Below are positions 10,191-22,200 of a DNA stretch of 64,000 nucleotides, piece after piece. The notes beneath the pieces were generated by a model. It saw only the letters and a program-made list of their open reading frames with translations, was not told the DNA's origin and ran no database searches. Positions within the stretch are counted from its first letter, which is position 1. Each line of letters opens with the position of its first letter. The position numbers and the translations under genes are program-made. Origin of the DNA: Symbiodinium natans (Eukaryota > Sar > Dinophyceae > Suessiales > Symbiodiniaceae); contig CAJNDS010002768.1 of the NCBI GenBank assembly GCA_905221605.1, forward strand, positions 765,001 to 829,000. The letters are read 5' to 3'.

Positions 10191-12790
10191 CTTTTCCCTT
10201 CTCTTCTGCTTCCTTTTAACTGATAAAACACAAGAAAGGAACTCATATGATAAAGCAGTGGAAAGGTAAGCAGAGGGTGACTCCTTGCGCGTGAGCCTTT
10301 CCATAATACTCCATCATATTCATCCTCTCGGCCTATCTCTTCTGTTCCTTTCTTTACTCTTCTCCTTCTCATAGTTCTTCCTTTTTGTTTTTCTCATTTC
10401 GAAAAGAAAGAGGGAAGGGAGAAACAAGGGAGAGAGAATAGATAAAGAAGAGTGCCATCTTCTCTGCGCCTTGTTTTGTCTCTCCCTCTTCTCTATTCAT
10501 CTGTCTTCTATTCTCTTCCTTGCTCTTCCCATTGAATGTGCGATCCTTGGTATCTCTCCTCTCTCCTTCTCTCTTCCTCCAACAGATGTGCTTTTGGATC
10601 GTTTTCTGCATCTTCAAGCGAGAAAAAAGGACACAGACTGCGATTAAAAGGGACGCCCATGTTGGATTGGCAGCAAGCCCAGCTGATGCTCATGATTCTC
10701 TCTCTTTCCCTACACATGGGCGATGGAACGGGTGTCCTTTTCAATCGTTTTCTGCATCTTCAAGAGAAACAGGGACACACCACAAGAAGGAAAAGCAACA
10801 TAAGAGATAGGGAGGGAAATTGACCCTTTCCTCTCTTCTTATCTGCTATTTTTCTTATTCGCTTCAAAAAGCAACATAAGGGAAAGGGGATTTCCTGAAG
10901 AGGAGAGAGGGAACCTATCTGTGAAAAGCAAGAATGGTTTTTCTAGTTCGAAAGGGAATAGGGAGAGACAAGGGAGAGATGATATGTACAGCTTTGCGCC
11001 TTATTTTGTGATTCCGTCTCCTTGCTTCCTGTCTCTTCTATTCCTTGCAGCACGCTTCGGGAAACATAGCATCCTTTTCCTCTCTCACTTCCCTTTCCCT
11101 TCTCTTCTTCCGCTTCCTTTTAACTGATAAAACACAAGAAAGGAACTCATATGATAAAGCAGTGAAAAGGTAAGCAGAGGGTGACTCCTTGCGCGTGAGC
11201 CTTTCCATAATACTCCATCATATTCATCCTCTCGGCCTATCTCTTCTGTTCCTTTCCTTACTCTTCTCCTTCTCATAGTTCTTCCTTTTTGTTTTTCTCA
11301 TTTCGAAAAGAAAGAGGGAAGGGAGAAACAAGGGAGAGAGAAGAGATAAAGAAGAGCGCCATCTTCTCTATTCATCTGTCTTCTATTCTCTTCCTTGCTC
11401 TTCCCATTAAATATGCAATCCTTGGTATCTCTCCTCTCTCCTTCTCTCTTCCTCCAACAGATGTGCTTTTGGATCGTTTTCTGCATCTTCAAGCGAGAAA
11501 AAAGGACACAGAATGCGATTAAAAGGGACGCCCATGTTGGATTGGCAGCAAGCCCAGCTGATGCTCATGATTCTCTCTCTTTCCCTACATATGGGCGATG
11601 GAACGGGTGTCCTGTTCAATCGTTTTCTGCATCTTCAAGAGAAAAGGGACACCCCACAAGAAGGAAAAGTAACATAAGAGATAGGGAGGGAAATTGAAGA
11701 ACTCCTCATTGTACTTGGTCATTCCCTTTCCTCTCTTCTTATCTGCCCATTTTCTGTGCGCCTTGTTTTGTCTCCCCCTCTTCTCCCATCATCTCTCTTC
11801 TGGTCTTTTCTTTGCTTTTCCCATTAAAAATGCAACCCTTTTTATGTCTCCTCTCTCCTTCTCTCTCCCTCCTCTTCTCCTTTTCCCTTCTAAACGACAA
11901 AAACGCAAGAAAGGAAGAATAAGAGGGGAATGGAGGCCCTGTTCCTTTTCCTCTTTCAATGGATGGGGGAAGTGGGCGGAGTTGGCCCCTTGCCCGTACA
12001 CCCTCCCCATGCTTCAGCAAACCCCTCCTCTCGCCCTATCGCCTCTGTTTTTTTCCTTGTGCCCAAACGGAAAACGAAAACGGGTTCCTTTATATGTTCA
12101 TTGTCCTTCCTTTTGTTTTTTTATTTCACAGGGAAAAGAACCAGAGAAGAGGAAGATAAGAACGAGAGGTGAGATGAAAACGGCACCATCTTCTCTTTGC
12201 CTTATTTTTGCACCTCCCTCTCCTGTCTTAATTCTCTTCCACTCTTTTTTTTCCATTGCTCTTCCCATAATATTGCATTCCTTTTGATAACTCACAGGAA
12301 ATTAAAATGGCCTCCTTGTTGTCTCTCCTCTCTCACTTCCCTTTCCCTTCTCTCCTTCTGTTTCCTTTTAATTTTAACTGATAAAACACAAGAAAGGAGC
12401 TTGTAAAATCAAGCAGTGGAAGGGTAAGCAGAAGGTGACTCCTTGTGCGTGGACCTTTGCCGTACTTCACCATACCCCTCTTTTCGGCCTATCTCTTCGG
12501 CTCTTTTCCTAACCCTTCTTCTTTTCATCTTTCTTTTTGTTTTTCTCATTTCGAAAAGACAGAGGGAACGGAGAGATAAGGGAGAGAGGATAGATAAAGA
12601 AGAGTACCATCTTCTTTGCGCCTTGTTTTATCTCTCTTCTATTCTTTTCTTGGCTCTTCCCATGAAAATCGTGTTCCTCTTATCTTTCCCTCCTTCTCTC
12701 CCTTCTCTTCTCCTCACGAGAGCCTTCGACTTTAGGATTGAGGAGAAAAAGAGAAGAGAAAAGAGGAACTACCTGGTTCTTGTTCCTGAG
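10190..12790. repeat. GA/CT-rich satellite cluster, right (inverted) copy
   Basis: Reverse complement of the left cluster, for example GTGACTCCTTGCGCGTG against the inverted match near 372-390. Internally there is a direct duplication: 10,196-10,830 and 11,096-11,700 are nearly identical. Unique bits include GATGTGCTTTTGGATCG in both copies. No gene is supported. Confidence 0.85.
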
Positions 12791-13146
12791 GCCTCCATAG
12801 TACGACTGACGTGACAGCAGCGTACCCTCGTGGAAACGTGTATGGCTATAAGAAAACCCGAGTCCCAGCTTCCAAATAGACCCTATTTAAGCACCCACCC
12901 CCCCCCCCCCCACTTGAGGGGCGGCTAAGCCTTGAGTTTAAGGTTCAGGGTGTTTGGCTCAGGGTTCAAGGTTCGGGGGTTTAGGGCTTCGGGTTCATGA
13001 CTTAGGGTTCAGGGTTTAAGGTTTGGGGTTTAGGGTTTCGGGTTCAAGATTTAGGGTTCGGGGTTTAAGGTTTGGGGTTTCGGGTTTCGGGTTCAGGGTT
13101 TAGGGTTTCGGGTTCAGGGGATAAGCTGGGGGGGGGCGGCGCCGAC
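12791..13146. other. Junction of satellite block and PARG locus; no exon seen
   Basis: Holds a short unique piece (12,791-12,862), the inverted partner of the 5,571 foldback arm (12,863-12,891), a C run (12,896-12,912) and degenerate TTTAGGG-like repeats with many TTCGGG/TTCAGG variants. I searched the minus strand for the missing C-terminal PARG exon here and found none. Confidence 0.6.
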
Positions 13147-13227
13147 CTTGTCGCGTGAAGTCCTCCGCAAGCTGCGCCAAGGCGGGGCCGATGGGGACGT
13201 CGTAGGGAAAGTAGAGAAGCTTCCTGG
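13147..13227 (-). CDS. PARG: PARG exon 19, last found (81 nt)
   Basis: Reads RKLLYFPYDVPIGPALAQLA then EDFTRQ, the .LYF.FGD-like strand and following helix. Acceptor CTCAG, donor GT after CAAG; there is no stop codon, so at least one more exon is expected. Confidence 0.9.
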
Positions 13228-16200
13228 CTGAGATTTCGGGTTTAGGGTTTAGGGTTTAGGGCTTAGGGTTTAGGGCTTAGGGGTTAGGGCTTAGGGGTTA
13301 GGGCTTAGGGCTTGGGGCTGAGGGCTTAGGGCTTAGGGCTTAGGGCCTAGGGCCTAGGGCTTAGGGCCTAGGGCCTAGGGCCTAGGGCTTAGGGCTTAGG
13401 GCTTAGGGCTTAGGGCTTAGGGCTTAGGGCTTAGGGCTTAGGCAATCATGTGCTAGGATAGGTTTAGAGCAGGCTGAGGGTGCAGGCTGGGGGCTCTTGG
13501 ATGAGTTCGGAATCTGCTCTATGCCCTCATACGCGCCAAGCCGGCTAGACCCCTGAACCCCTTTAACCCCTTAACTCTAAACCCTAAACCCTAAACCCTA
13601 AACCCTAACCCCTAGACCCTAGACCCTAGACCCTAGACCCTAAACCCTAAACCCTAAACCCTAAACCCTAAACCCTAAACCCTAAACCCTAAACCCTAAC
13701 CCTAAACCCCAAACCCCACGCCTGTCGCCCTCCGAGGCGGCCAGCCACTGGAGGATGGCCTTCAGCTCCACGCAGCCTGTTGGGTTTAAGGTTTAGGGTT
13801 TTGGGTTTTGGGTTTAGGGTTTGGGGTTTGGGGTTTAGGGTTTGGGGTTTGGGGTGTAGGGTGTAGGGTGTAGGGTTTAGGGTTTAGGGTTTAGGGTTTA
13901 GGGTAGAGTTCCTAAACCCGAAACCCCACCCGAGGTCCTCCGAAGGCTCCGCAGCCCCAGTTGCCAGTGGCGATGACGGGCCATGCGTCCAGCGCTGCCT
14001 GCAACAGGGTTTAGGGTCTAGGGTCTCGGGTTTAAGGTTTAGGGTTTAGGGTTTGGGGTTTAGGGTTTAGGGTTTAGGGTTTGGGGTTTAGGGTTGAGGG
14101 TTGAGGTTGAGGGTCGAGGGTTGAGGGTTTAGGGTTAAGGGTTTTGGGTGTAGGGGTTAGGGTTTAGGGTTTAGGGTTTAGGGTTTAGAGTTTAGGGTTT
14201 AGGGTTTAGGGTTTAGTCCGTTTAAGTGTCCCTCCTGTAGTCCACTCCTAAAACCCAACTACATGCTTGGTAGCCCAGCAACCGTATTCTCATCAGCGGA
14301 CCCCTTTTATGGTTGCTTTCGAAGGAAAACTACGCTCAAAAAAGGGCAAACGGGCACCCAAGCACGATTGTGCTCACTATCTCTTGGGGGTTCTTAAACT
14401 TATGAGTTAGAACCCGAAACCCGAAACCCGAAACCCTAAACCCTGAACCCTAAACCCTAAAACCCGAAAACCCTAAAACCCTAAACCCTAAACCCTGAAC
14501 CCCACCCCTAACCGGCCCCCCTCGCCATGCCGCAAGATCCCCGCGAGCCTTGTCCGTCGGGGCAAATGCCACGGCCGCCTTCCTGAGCACAAGCGCCCAA
14601 CACACTTGGTTTAGGGTTTAGGGTTTAGGGCTTAGGGCTTGGGGCTTAGGGTTTTGGAATGAAAGCAAGGTCCTTATATGAGGGGGATTTGGGGGTTTAA
14701 GGTCCAAAGCAAACAAACCCAAAACCTGAAATTAGGGTTTGGGTGTGAGGGTTGGGGCGGTTCTTCAATCAGAACCCCAAACCCTAAATCCTAAACCCGA
14801 AACACTAAACCCTAAATCCTAACCCGAAACCCTAAACCCTAAAACCTAGACCCTAAACCCTGAACCCTAAACCCTAAACCCGAATAGTTCAGACACGTTC
14901 CGATGTTCCTTTTCTGGGGCAACTACAAGGGCCCTATCAGGACAGGGAAGTGCTGGGCAAGGTTTGGGCCTCCTTAAGATTAGGGTTTAGGGCTTGGGGT
15001 TCAGGGTTCAGGGTTTAGGGTCTAGGGTTTAGGGTTTAGGGTTTAGGGTTTAGGGTTTAGGGTTTAGGGTTTAGGGTTTAGGGCTTAGGGTTTAGGGTTT
15101 AGGGTTTTAGGGTTTTAGGGTTTAGGGTTCAGGGCCCTTTAGCTACTACGTGGTCCTCTTGGGTCTCATCGGCCAAACCCGAGCATCTCCAACCGAAGCG
15201 CTTAAGACGAAGAGCGCAGGAGCCCCTAAACCCTAAACCCTAAACCCTAAGCCCTACACCCTAAACCCTAAACCCTAAACCCTAAACCCTAAACCCTAAA
15301 CCCTAAACCCTAAACCCTAAACCCTAAACCCTAAACCCTAAACCCTAAACCCTAAACCCTAAACCCTAAACCCGAACCCTCTACGGCCAGGCGACTCAAG
15401 CTCTCTCAGGAGCAGCTTCTCTTGCAGCTGGTCTGACAGGGGGGCGGCCTGGCTGCAGGGGCTTCAGGGTTCAGGGTTCAGGGTTTAGGGTTTAGGGTTT
15501 AGGGTTTAGGGTTTAGGGTTTAGGGTTTAGGGTTTAGGGTTTAGGGTTTAGGGTTTGGGGTTTGGGGTTTAGGGTTTAGGGTTTAGGGTTTAGGGTTCAG
15601 CATCTCAAGTTCGAGCATTTACTAGGCCAGCAGTGTGTTCAGGCAACGGAAAAAAACCCACCCGCCCAAAGAATCCCATAACATTAAGAAAATAAAGGTT
15701 TTCTTCCTACTCCAAAGAGTTTTACCTACCCAAGTCAGACACGTTTTCAACAACATTAGGAAAAATATCCAACCTCCTTCTTCTCTAGGCACGTGGTCAA
15801 CAGAATGGATTTGTTAACCACATGTTTCTGTTTCGAGCGGACAAGAAAACCAAACGTGGTCAACAGAATGGATTAGTTAACCACATGTTTCTGTTTCAAG
15901 CGGACAAGAAAACCAAACGTGGTCAACAGAATGGATTTGTTAACCACACGTTTCTGTTTCAAGCGGACAAGAAAACCAAACGTGGTCAACAGAATGGATT
16001 TGTTAACCACACGTTTCTGTTTCAAGCGGACAAGAAAACCAAACGTGGTCAACAGAATGGATCTGTTTATCACATTTGGAAGCCATCTTGAGTTTCTTGA
16101 ATCGATTGAGGGGCTTCAGGGGCCTCAAAAACAGGCGCGGTCATTCGGGAACTTATTCTTTGGAAGCCATCTTGAGTCTCTTGACTCTTTTGAGGGGCTT

Positions 16201-19200
16201 CAGGGGCCTCAAAAACAGGCGCGGTCATTCAGAAACTTATTCTTTGGAAGCCATCTTGACAGCGTGCTTCCCACCCACCCTTTCCACTTCTTGTCGGGGA
16301 GGGGGGAGGGGGGAGGGGCGGGGGTTTGGTGGAGGGGGTTGGGGGTGGGGGGAGTTTGGGGGGGGGTGGGGGGGGGGGGTTTTTGGGGGGGGGTGGGGGG
16401 GGGGTTGGGGGGGGGGTGGGGCGGGGGGTTGGGCGGGGGGGGGTGGGGCGGGGGGGGGGGGTGGGTGCCGGGGGTGGGGGGGGGTGCTCAAAATGTCGAA
16501 AACTTTCACAACGGAATCGGACCCTGGGCCCAATCCACCGGCAAAAACTCCCCGAGACCATGAACTGTCTCTGCACGGTTCTTCGCAACCTCTAATCTCA
16601 CAAGCCCGCATAAGAATTCCACAACAGCATGCTGCCCTTTCCCGCAGTCTGCGTGCGGAGCTGCTGACAAATATGCGCGATATAATCCAAGCAACGTGTC
16701 GGCGGGGCTGCAATTGTCAACTCCGCTTTTTGTTCCGTCAACTGTTCGTTTCCAAGCAAGCAGGGCCATGATCTTGATCACTGTCACGAAAGCTCACCGG
16801 GTGATAGGAGTGCAATGAGTTTGTATGCCATGACCATCCTTCCTTGCTCGCCTTGTGGAACGGGCTGGCTTCTCCAAGGCTTGCGGGGACAATACCAGGC
16901 ATGTTCAAGACACATCGGGGCTGTGCGACAACATGCACGTCGAACGAAAACACGCCACTCTGACAGGCGGCGATGCAAGGATCCGCCACTATAAGCAAGG
17001 ACGTACACGATCAAGCTCAACAGTAAACAGAATCCCATGGAATCCTCAGTCTCTCCATGCCTGCTCACACTTCATCCAGACTGCCAGGAGACGAGCCCCA
17101 AGCCTTGGCATTGGAGGCAAAAACACTGAGACACCGTAAGCTCGGAGAAGCCTTGGGCGAGAGCAAGCGTTTCAGCGGCACGAAGCCGGTGGTCGCGCTT
17201 CAAAGTCGGGCGCATTCCCACAACTACCGCTCCCATTAATAATATTGTCCAACCGCAGCACCCATCACACCTTGAGACCCTATTTTCCCCTTAGAAGTCA
17301 ACCGCAAAGATAAGCTGATTCTAAAGGTTTGGAAAGGTAGCCCCCGAAAGGTGAACACAACAAGCCTGTTAAAACTAGACCATTGAGATCCTATCCTTGT
17401 TCACGCCTGTCTGGTACTTTGGGGGTGTTAATGGTACCTTTCTAGCCGTTACAACCTTTCTTGGAGCACTTACCACATCACCTTTTGAATTTCGCAAACT
17501 TCAACGCCTCGGGTCGAGTCTGGAGCGTAGTAGTGCGGCCTGGAGCGCCTCGGAATCCGCTATGGCAATTGCCACACATCTCTGCAAGGCCTGTGCCGGC
17601 ACTTCAAACTATCGCGCGCGGTCTGCAGCCCCGCCTTTGAGGAAAAGCCTGGGCCTTGGTGCGCGAAGACGCCTGCATGTTCTCGGCTTGCCTCCCCTCT
17701 ACGCACTGGTCTCCGTGAGCCTTTTCCTTGACCTCTGCCTTTGTGTAAGCAGCAAGATTTTCTTTCCGCTGTTCCCACTATGCCTTCAGGACTCGCGAAC
17801 ATGAAAATCACCAACACAGCTAGCCTCATGAAACATGAGACACGAGCACAAAAGACAGACAGGACCGGTCGTGGTCTTGCGTCTGGTAAGTTTATCGTGC
17901 TTTTCGAAACCCCAAACCCTGAAGGTTTGGAACTTGACGCTGGAAGGGAAGCGCCAAAGCGGAAAGCAAGCAGACTCGTCAAGTTCATTCCTGATTGCTC
18001 TCTAGGCACACAACGAAGACATGAATTCAACGAACAAATCCTGCAGCAGATGATATCTTCATGCGGCCCACTGCGCCTGGCCTGCGAGTTGCAAGACTTG
18101 TCTCAACAAACCCGATTCGGCGCAAACTCCTGAGGGTTGAACCACCAATCTGAGTATCTGGCTTATTCGGCTTATTCCGCTGCGAAGGGAGCAGGTGCTG
18201 CCATGGGACAAGCGCTGCAGCCCTCATAACTCGAAAGATGCATGTGGTCGATACAACGGCTTGGACTTGGACCGCAGAGTTGCGGTTGCCGTGGCAGAAA
18301 TGAAAGTCGTGCCAGCATAAGCTGCATCCCGCATCGCACCCTCACATACATGACGGCCCCTGCCAACAGGACATGACGTGAACCACACGCTTCTTCGAAA
18401 GACCTCGCCTGAACTGAACTTATGGTGTTCTAGCCTGTAGACTTTGCCCAAAGCCAGGCGGCCAACGAGCCAAAATATCGCACGATGCAAACTGGCTGCT
18501 TTGCGCTGATTGCGCGCGACAACTTCAAGAACCGATTTTTCCGCCTTGACAACAGCACGAAGGAATCATAGGTGAAACGGCTTCGAATGGCTTCGCCAGC
18601 AGGTTCGATCGCTCTGACGCTATCGCCTCACCCCAACTTCACACACACACACACACACACACACTCGCTGGATGCAAGCAGCCATGGTAGAGCTGCCTAG
18701 CCCCAGAGTGTGAATAATTTTGGCAAAAAGTCGACTAGCAAGAGCCATGGAGATCTGGGAATGAAATCAAGAAAGAACTAGAAAGAGCGAGCAATTCCTG
18801 AGAATATGATATATAATAAATAATTCCTGAGAATATGATATATAATAACTATAATCAAAAAGGTTAGATAGAGCCACCTATTTCGGGAATACGATTTATT
18901 ACGACCAGGAATATGGCCAAGAGTGAGCCAGAAACACCTGCTCATCTCACGCGTGGCGAGAGAGGGATGCTCGACAAACCTTAGGACCGTGCAACAATGG
19001 GAGAAAAGCTCCCGCGTCTCGCAGCTCATACTAATAATACGAAACTAGAACAACAATTTCCTGCAATTTTTGGACACTTTCCCTCTGTCTGCCCAAATCC
19101 CGCACTTCACCCGCTGACCAACTCCGCACATTAGAAGACAAACCCCCGGCGAGGGCAACCTCACCGCCAACTGCTGCCCAACTCCACTCCAGAATCTTTC

Positions 19201-22200
19201 GCCCACTGAGCTGACGCAAGAATGAGCTCACACAAACTGATGAGAAACACCACCAGCGAGGGCAGCCTCCACATCAACCGCCAACATAGCCAACTATGGA
19301 CGTATCACGCACTGAGCTCACGCAACCGCAACACCGACCCCCAGTGAGGACAACCTCACCGCCAACCTCCAATTAACTCTACAGTCGCAACTTCAAGATC
19401 CTACAGCCCAGCCCCGCTTCTCGGAATGGCAAGAAGAAAACCATGCGCACGCAGACAGGCCCCCATCTCATGCCCTCCACATGCTCCCCACACACATAGT
19501 ATGCCTGCAGCTGGGCAAGCCACTTGACCAACATCCACGGCGCTTGAGCGCGACCTCTTCAAGCAATAACAACAGGAAGAGAATAAAGAGCACAACATTG
19601 ACTTGTTCAAACGAATTCTTGCGGTGTGCCCGAGGCTTAAGCAACTTGACGTTTGTACTGTTTCTTGGCCTGGTACGTGTACGTGGTAAAACTTGGCGCA
19701 AGACATGAGCAACATCCAGTAAGAGTATAACGCACCAACACAATTTCCTAGATCATCGCCGGCACCTCACGCTTTGTTTCGCAGGGAGCACGCGCTGCCT
19801 GCAATCCACCGCGCGAGAACTGATCTGCTTTCATACAAAGCAGGCCCAAGCAATCCAAGGGTGAAGCAGTCTGAACGTTCGCGTGAGGTCCACGTTCGCT
19901 TGGAGCCTCGATCTTTTGCCTGGCAGACACCATGCAAAGCATCGTCAGTCCTAGCTAAGCAGATCAAATCGTAAGTCAGCTCACGCGCGCATCTGGCCCT
20001 GGATCGTGCACCCGCCCTTCAGGCTCCGGATTGGATCCCTCAGGACCCGGGTTGAATCTAAACGAGGTGCAAGCAACCACGAAACTTGATCCAGCAGCGT
20101 ATACGCTGCATTTGTCAAAAATCAGGATCACAGTGCTGAGTTCAGCAGCCGAGCGTGTGTAGGCACAGAGTCCAGGGTACTGATGTTCAACCTTAGAATT
20201 TCCACAAAGTGAACTGCCATGTGCCCACGAGGTTGCTGGGGTTGCATCGCACCAGCATCTGAGCTGAGTGGACTGCCCAGAATCATCCCACTTGTCCCCG
20301 GCCTGCTGCGTGATGATCTCCTGGATGGTCGGCACCTGCCGAGAAGCTGAGGTTCAAACCGTGACGCACAACTCCGCACCTGGACAATGTGCAGCGTCAC
20401 CTCACCAGGAAGAAGTTTCTCCTGGTCGACGAGATTCGGTATAGAACGCAAAGACGTTGACTACAATAAACATGTTGAGAAGGCCTGAATTCCTTCCTGA
20501 AGGATCAAGCACTCTAACACTGCAACGGAATGGGGCCTCCTCCGGAGCCACATCAATATCCGTTGTCGCTCCCGTGACATACACGGCCTCCTCTTCCTAA
20601 GCACGTGATTTTCGAGAAGAGTTAAGATCTAGGCATGCCTCCTCACCTGCTCCCTTTGAAAACAAGGCTGGCCTCCTGTGTCATCATCGTTCCAGGGCGG
20701 ATCTGTGGCAGACATGTCATTGTCGTAGCATGTTCGGAGACCCGTCGACAAGCCAAAGCAATCCAAGGGTGAGGCCATCTGAATGTTCGTGCGCGGTCCA
20801 TGTTCGCTTGGAGCCCCGATCGTTTGCCTGGCTCACGTGCGCATCTGGCCCTGGATCGTGTGCCCGCCCTTCAGGCTCCGGATTGGATCCCTCAAAACCC
20901 GGGTTGAATCTAAACGAGGTGCAAGCAACCACGAAACTTGATCCAGCAGCATGTACGCTGGATTTGTCAAAAATCAGGATCACAGTGCTGAGTTCCGCAG
21001 CCGAGCGTGTGTAGGCACAGAGTCCAGGGTACTGATGCTCAACCTTAGAATTTCCACAAAGTGAACTGCCATGTGCCCACGAGGTTGCTGGGGATGCATC
21101 GCACCAGCATCTCAGCCACAAGTGTCACAAGTGGACCAAGCAAGCGGCTGTGTGCTCGTTGCTGCAGACATCGTAAGCGTCGGATCGACCAGGGCCTGGA
21201 AATGGGGGAACGATCCGCGCGAGCGATGAACGCAGGCTGAGTGGACTGCCCAGAATCATCCCACTCGTCCCCGGCCTGCTGCGTGATGATCTCCTGGATG
21301 GTCGGCACCTGCCGAGAAGCTGAGGTTCAAACCGCGATGCACAACTCCGCACCTCGACGATGTGCAGCGTCACCTCACCAGGAAGAAGTTTCTCCTGCTC
21401 GACGAGATTCGGTATAGAACGCAAAGACGTTGACTACAATAAACATGTTGAGAAGGCCTGAAGTCCTTCCTGGAGGATCAAGCAATCTAACACTGCAACG
21501 GAATGGGGCCTCCTCCAGAGCCACATCAATATCCGTTGTCGCTCCCGTGACATACACGGCCTCCGCTGCCTAAGCGCTTCATGCTCACCAAGCGTTAAAA
21601 AACAAGCATGCCTCCTCACCCGCTCCCCTTGAAAAACAAGAGACAAGGCTGGCCTGCTGTGTCATCATCGTTCCAGTGCGGATCTGCGGCAGACATGTCC
21701 CGCTGTTGGAATATGCATGAAGCTACTGTAAGCGGGAACTCAAATTTGCAGGATCCTGGGGTTGCGTAAGCCATCGGAGGATACGATTCTGTTTGGCCAT
21801 TGCCGCACGGCGGTCCACGACATCACAGTTTTTCCCGGCATCGCAAAACGAGCCAAGTTTCTTCAAAAGTCTCGCCTCATCCAAGGAGAAATCCACGTGG
21901 CGGCTGGACTGGTCCACGGCCTTTTGCACGGAGGATTCGTTGGTGATGCTCATGCTGCCCTTCTGGTCGAGGGGGGGTGGGGGGGGCGTGGGGGGGGGTG
22001 GGGGGGTGGGTGGGGGGGGGGTGGGTTGGGGGGGGGGGGTGGGGGGGGGGGGGGGGGGGTGGGGGCCCACTAAATATATGACCTTGCCCGCTAAATATAT
22101 GACCTTGCCCGCTAAATATATGACCTGGCCCGGGCAATATATTTAGCGGGCAAGGTTTTATATTTAGCGGGCAAGGTCATATATTTAGTGGGCAAGGTCG

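Larger units (their letters stand above)
15597..16484 (+). mobile_element. Array-bearing element E1
   Basis: The left end TTCAGCATCTCAAGTTCGAG and the block CCCACCCGCCCAAAGAATCC are shared with E4 (36,791) and, more diverged and inverted, with E3. The core is a 63-bp array, then a repeat of about 88 bp, then a G-rich strand. The conserved right end seen in E2, E4 and E5 is not found, so the boundary at 16,484 is arbitrary. Confidence 0.55.
16485..21962. other. Unique-sequence region inside PARG intron 14
   Basis: Largest repeat-poor stretch outside the retrotransposon. It contains a (CA)n run (18,640-18,664), a short direct duplication (18,791-18,849) and a duplication of about 0.9 kb (19,846-21,690). 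Several ORFs of 90-156 aa exist on both strands (for example 17,741-18,133 plus, 130 aa), but none shows a motif I recognise and the frames overlap each other. It could be a nested gene, old transposon debris or intron filler. Confidence 0.5.

Noticed and set aside
13441-13569. Extra PARG exon between exons 18 and 19
   Set aside because: Minus-strand frames contain stops and exons 18 and 19 join directly as DRPRKLLYFPYD.
20402-21557. Conserved 60-codon ORF in both copies of the duplication
   Set aside because: The stop is shared, but the substitutions between the copies inside the ORF are essentially all nonsynonymous, so there is no sign of selection for protein.
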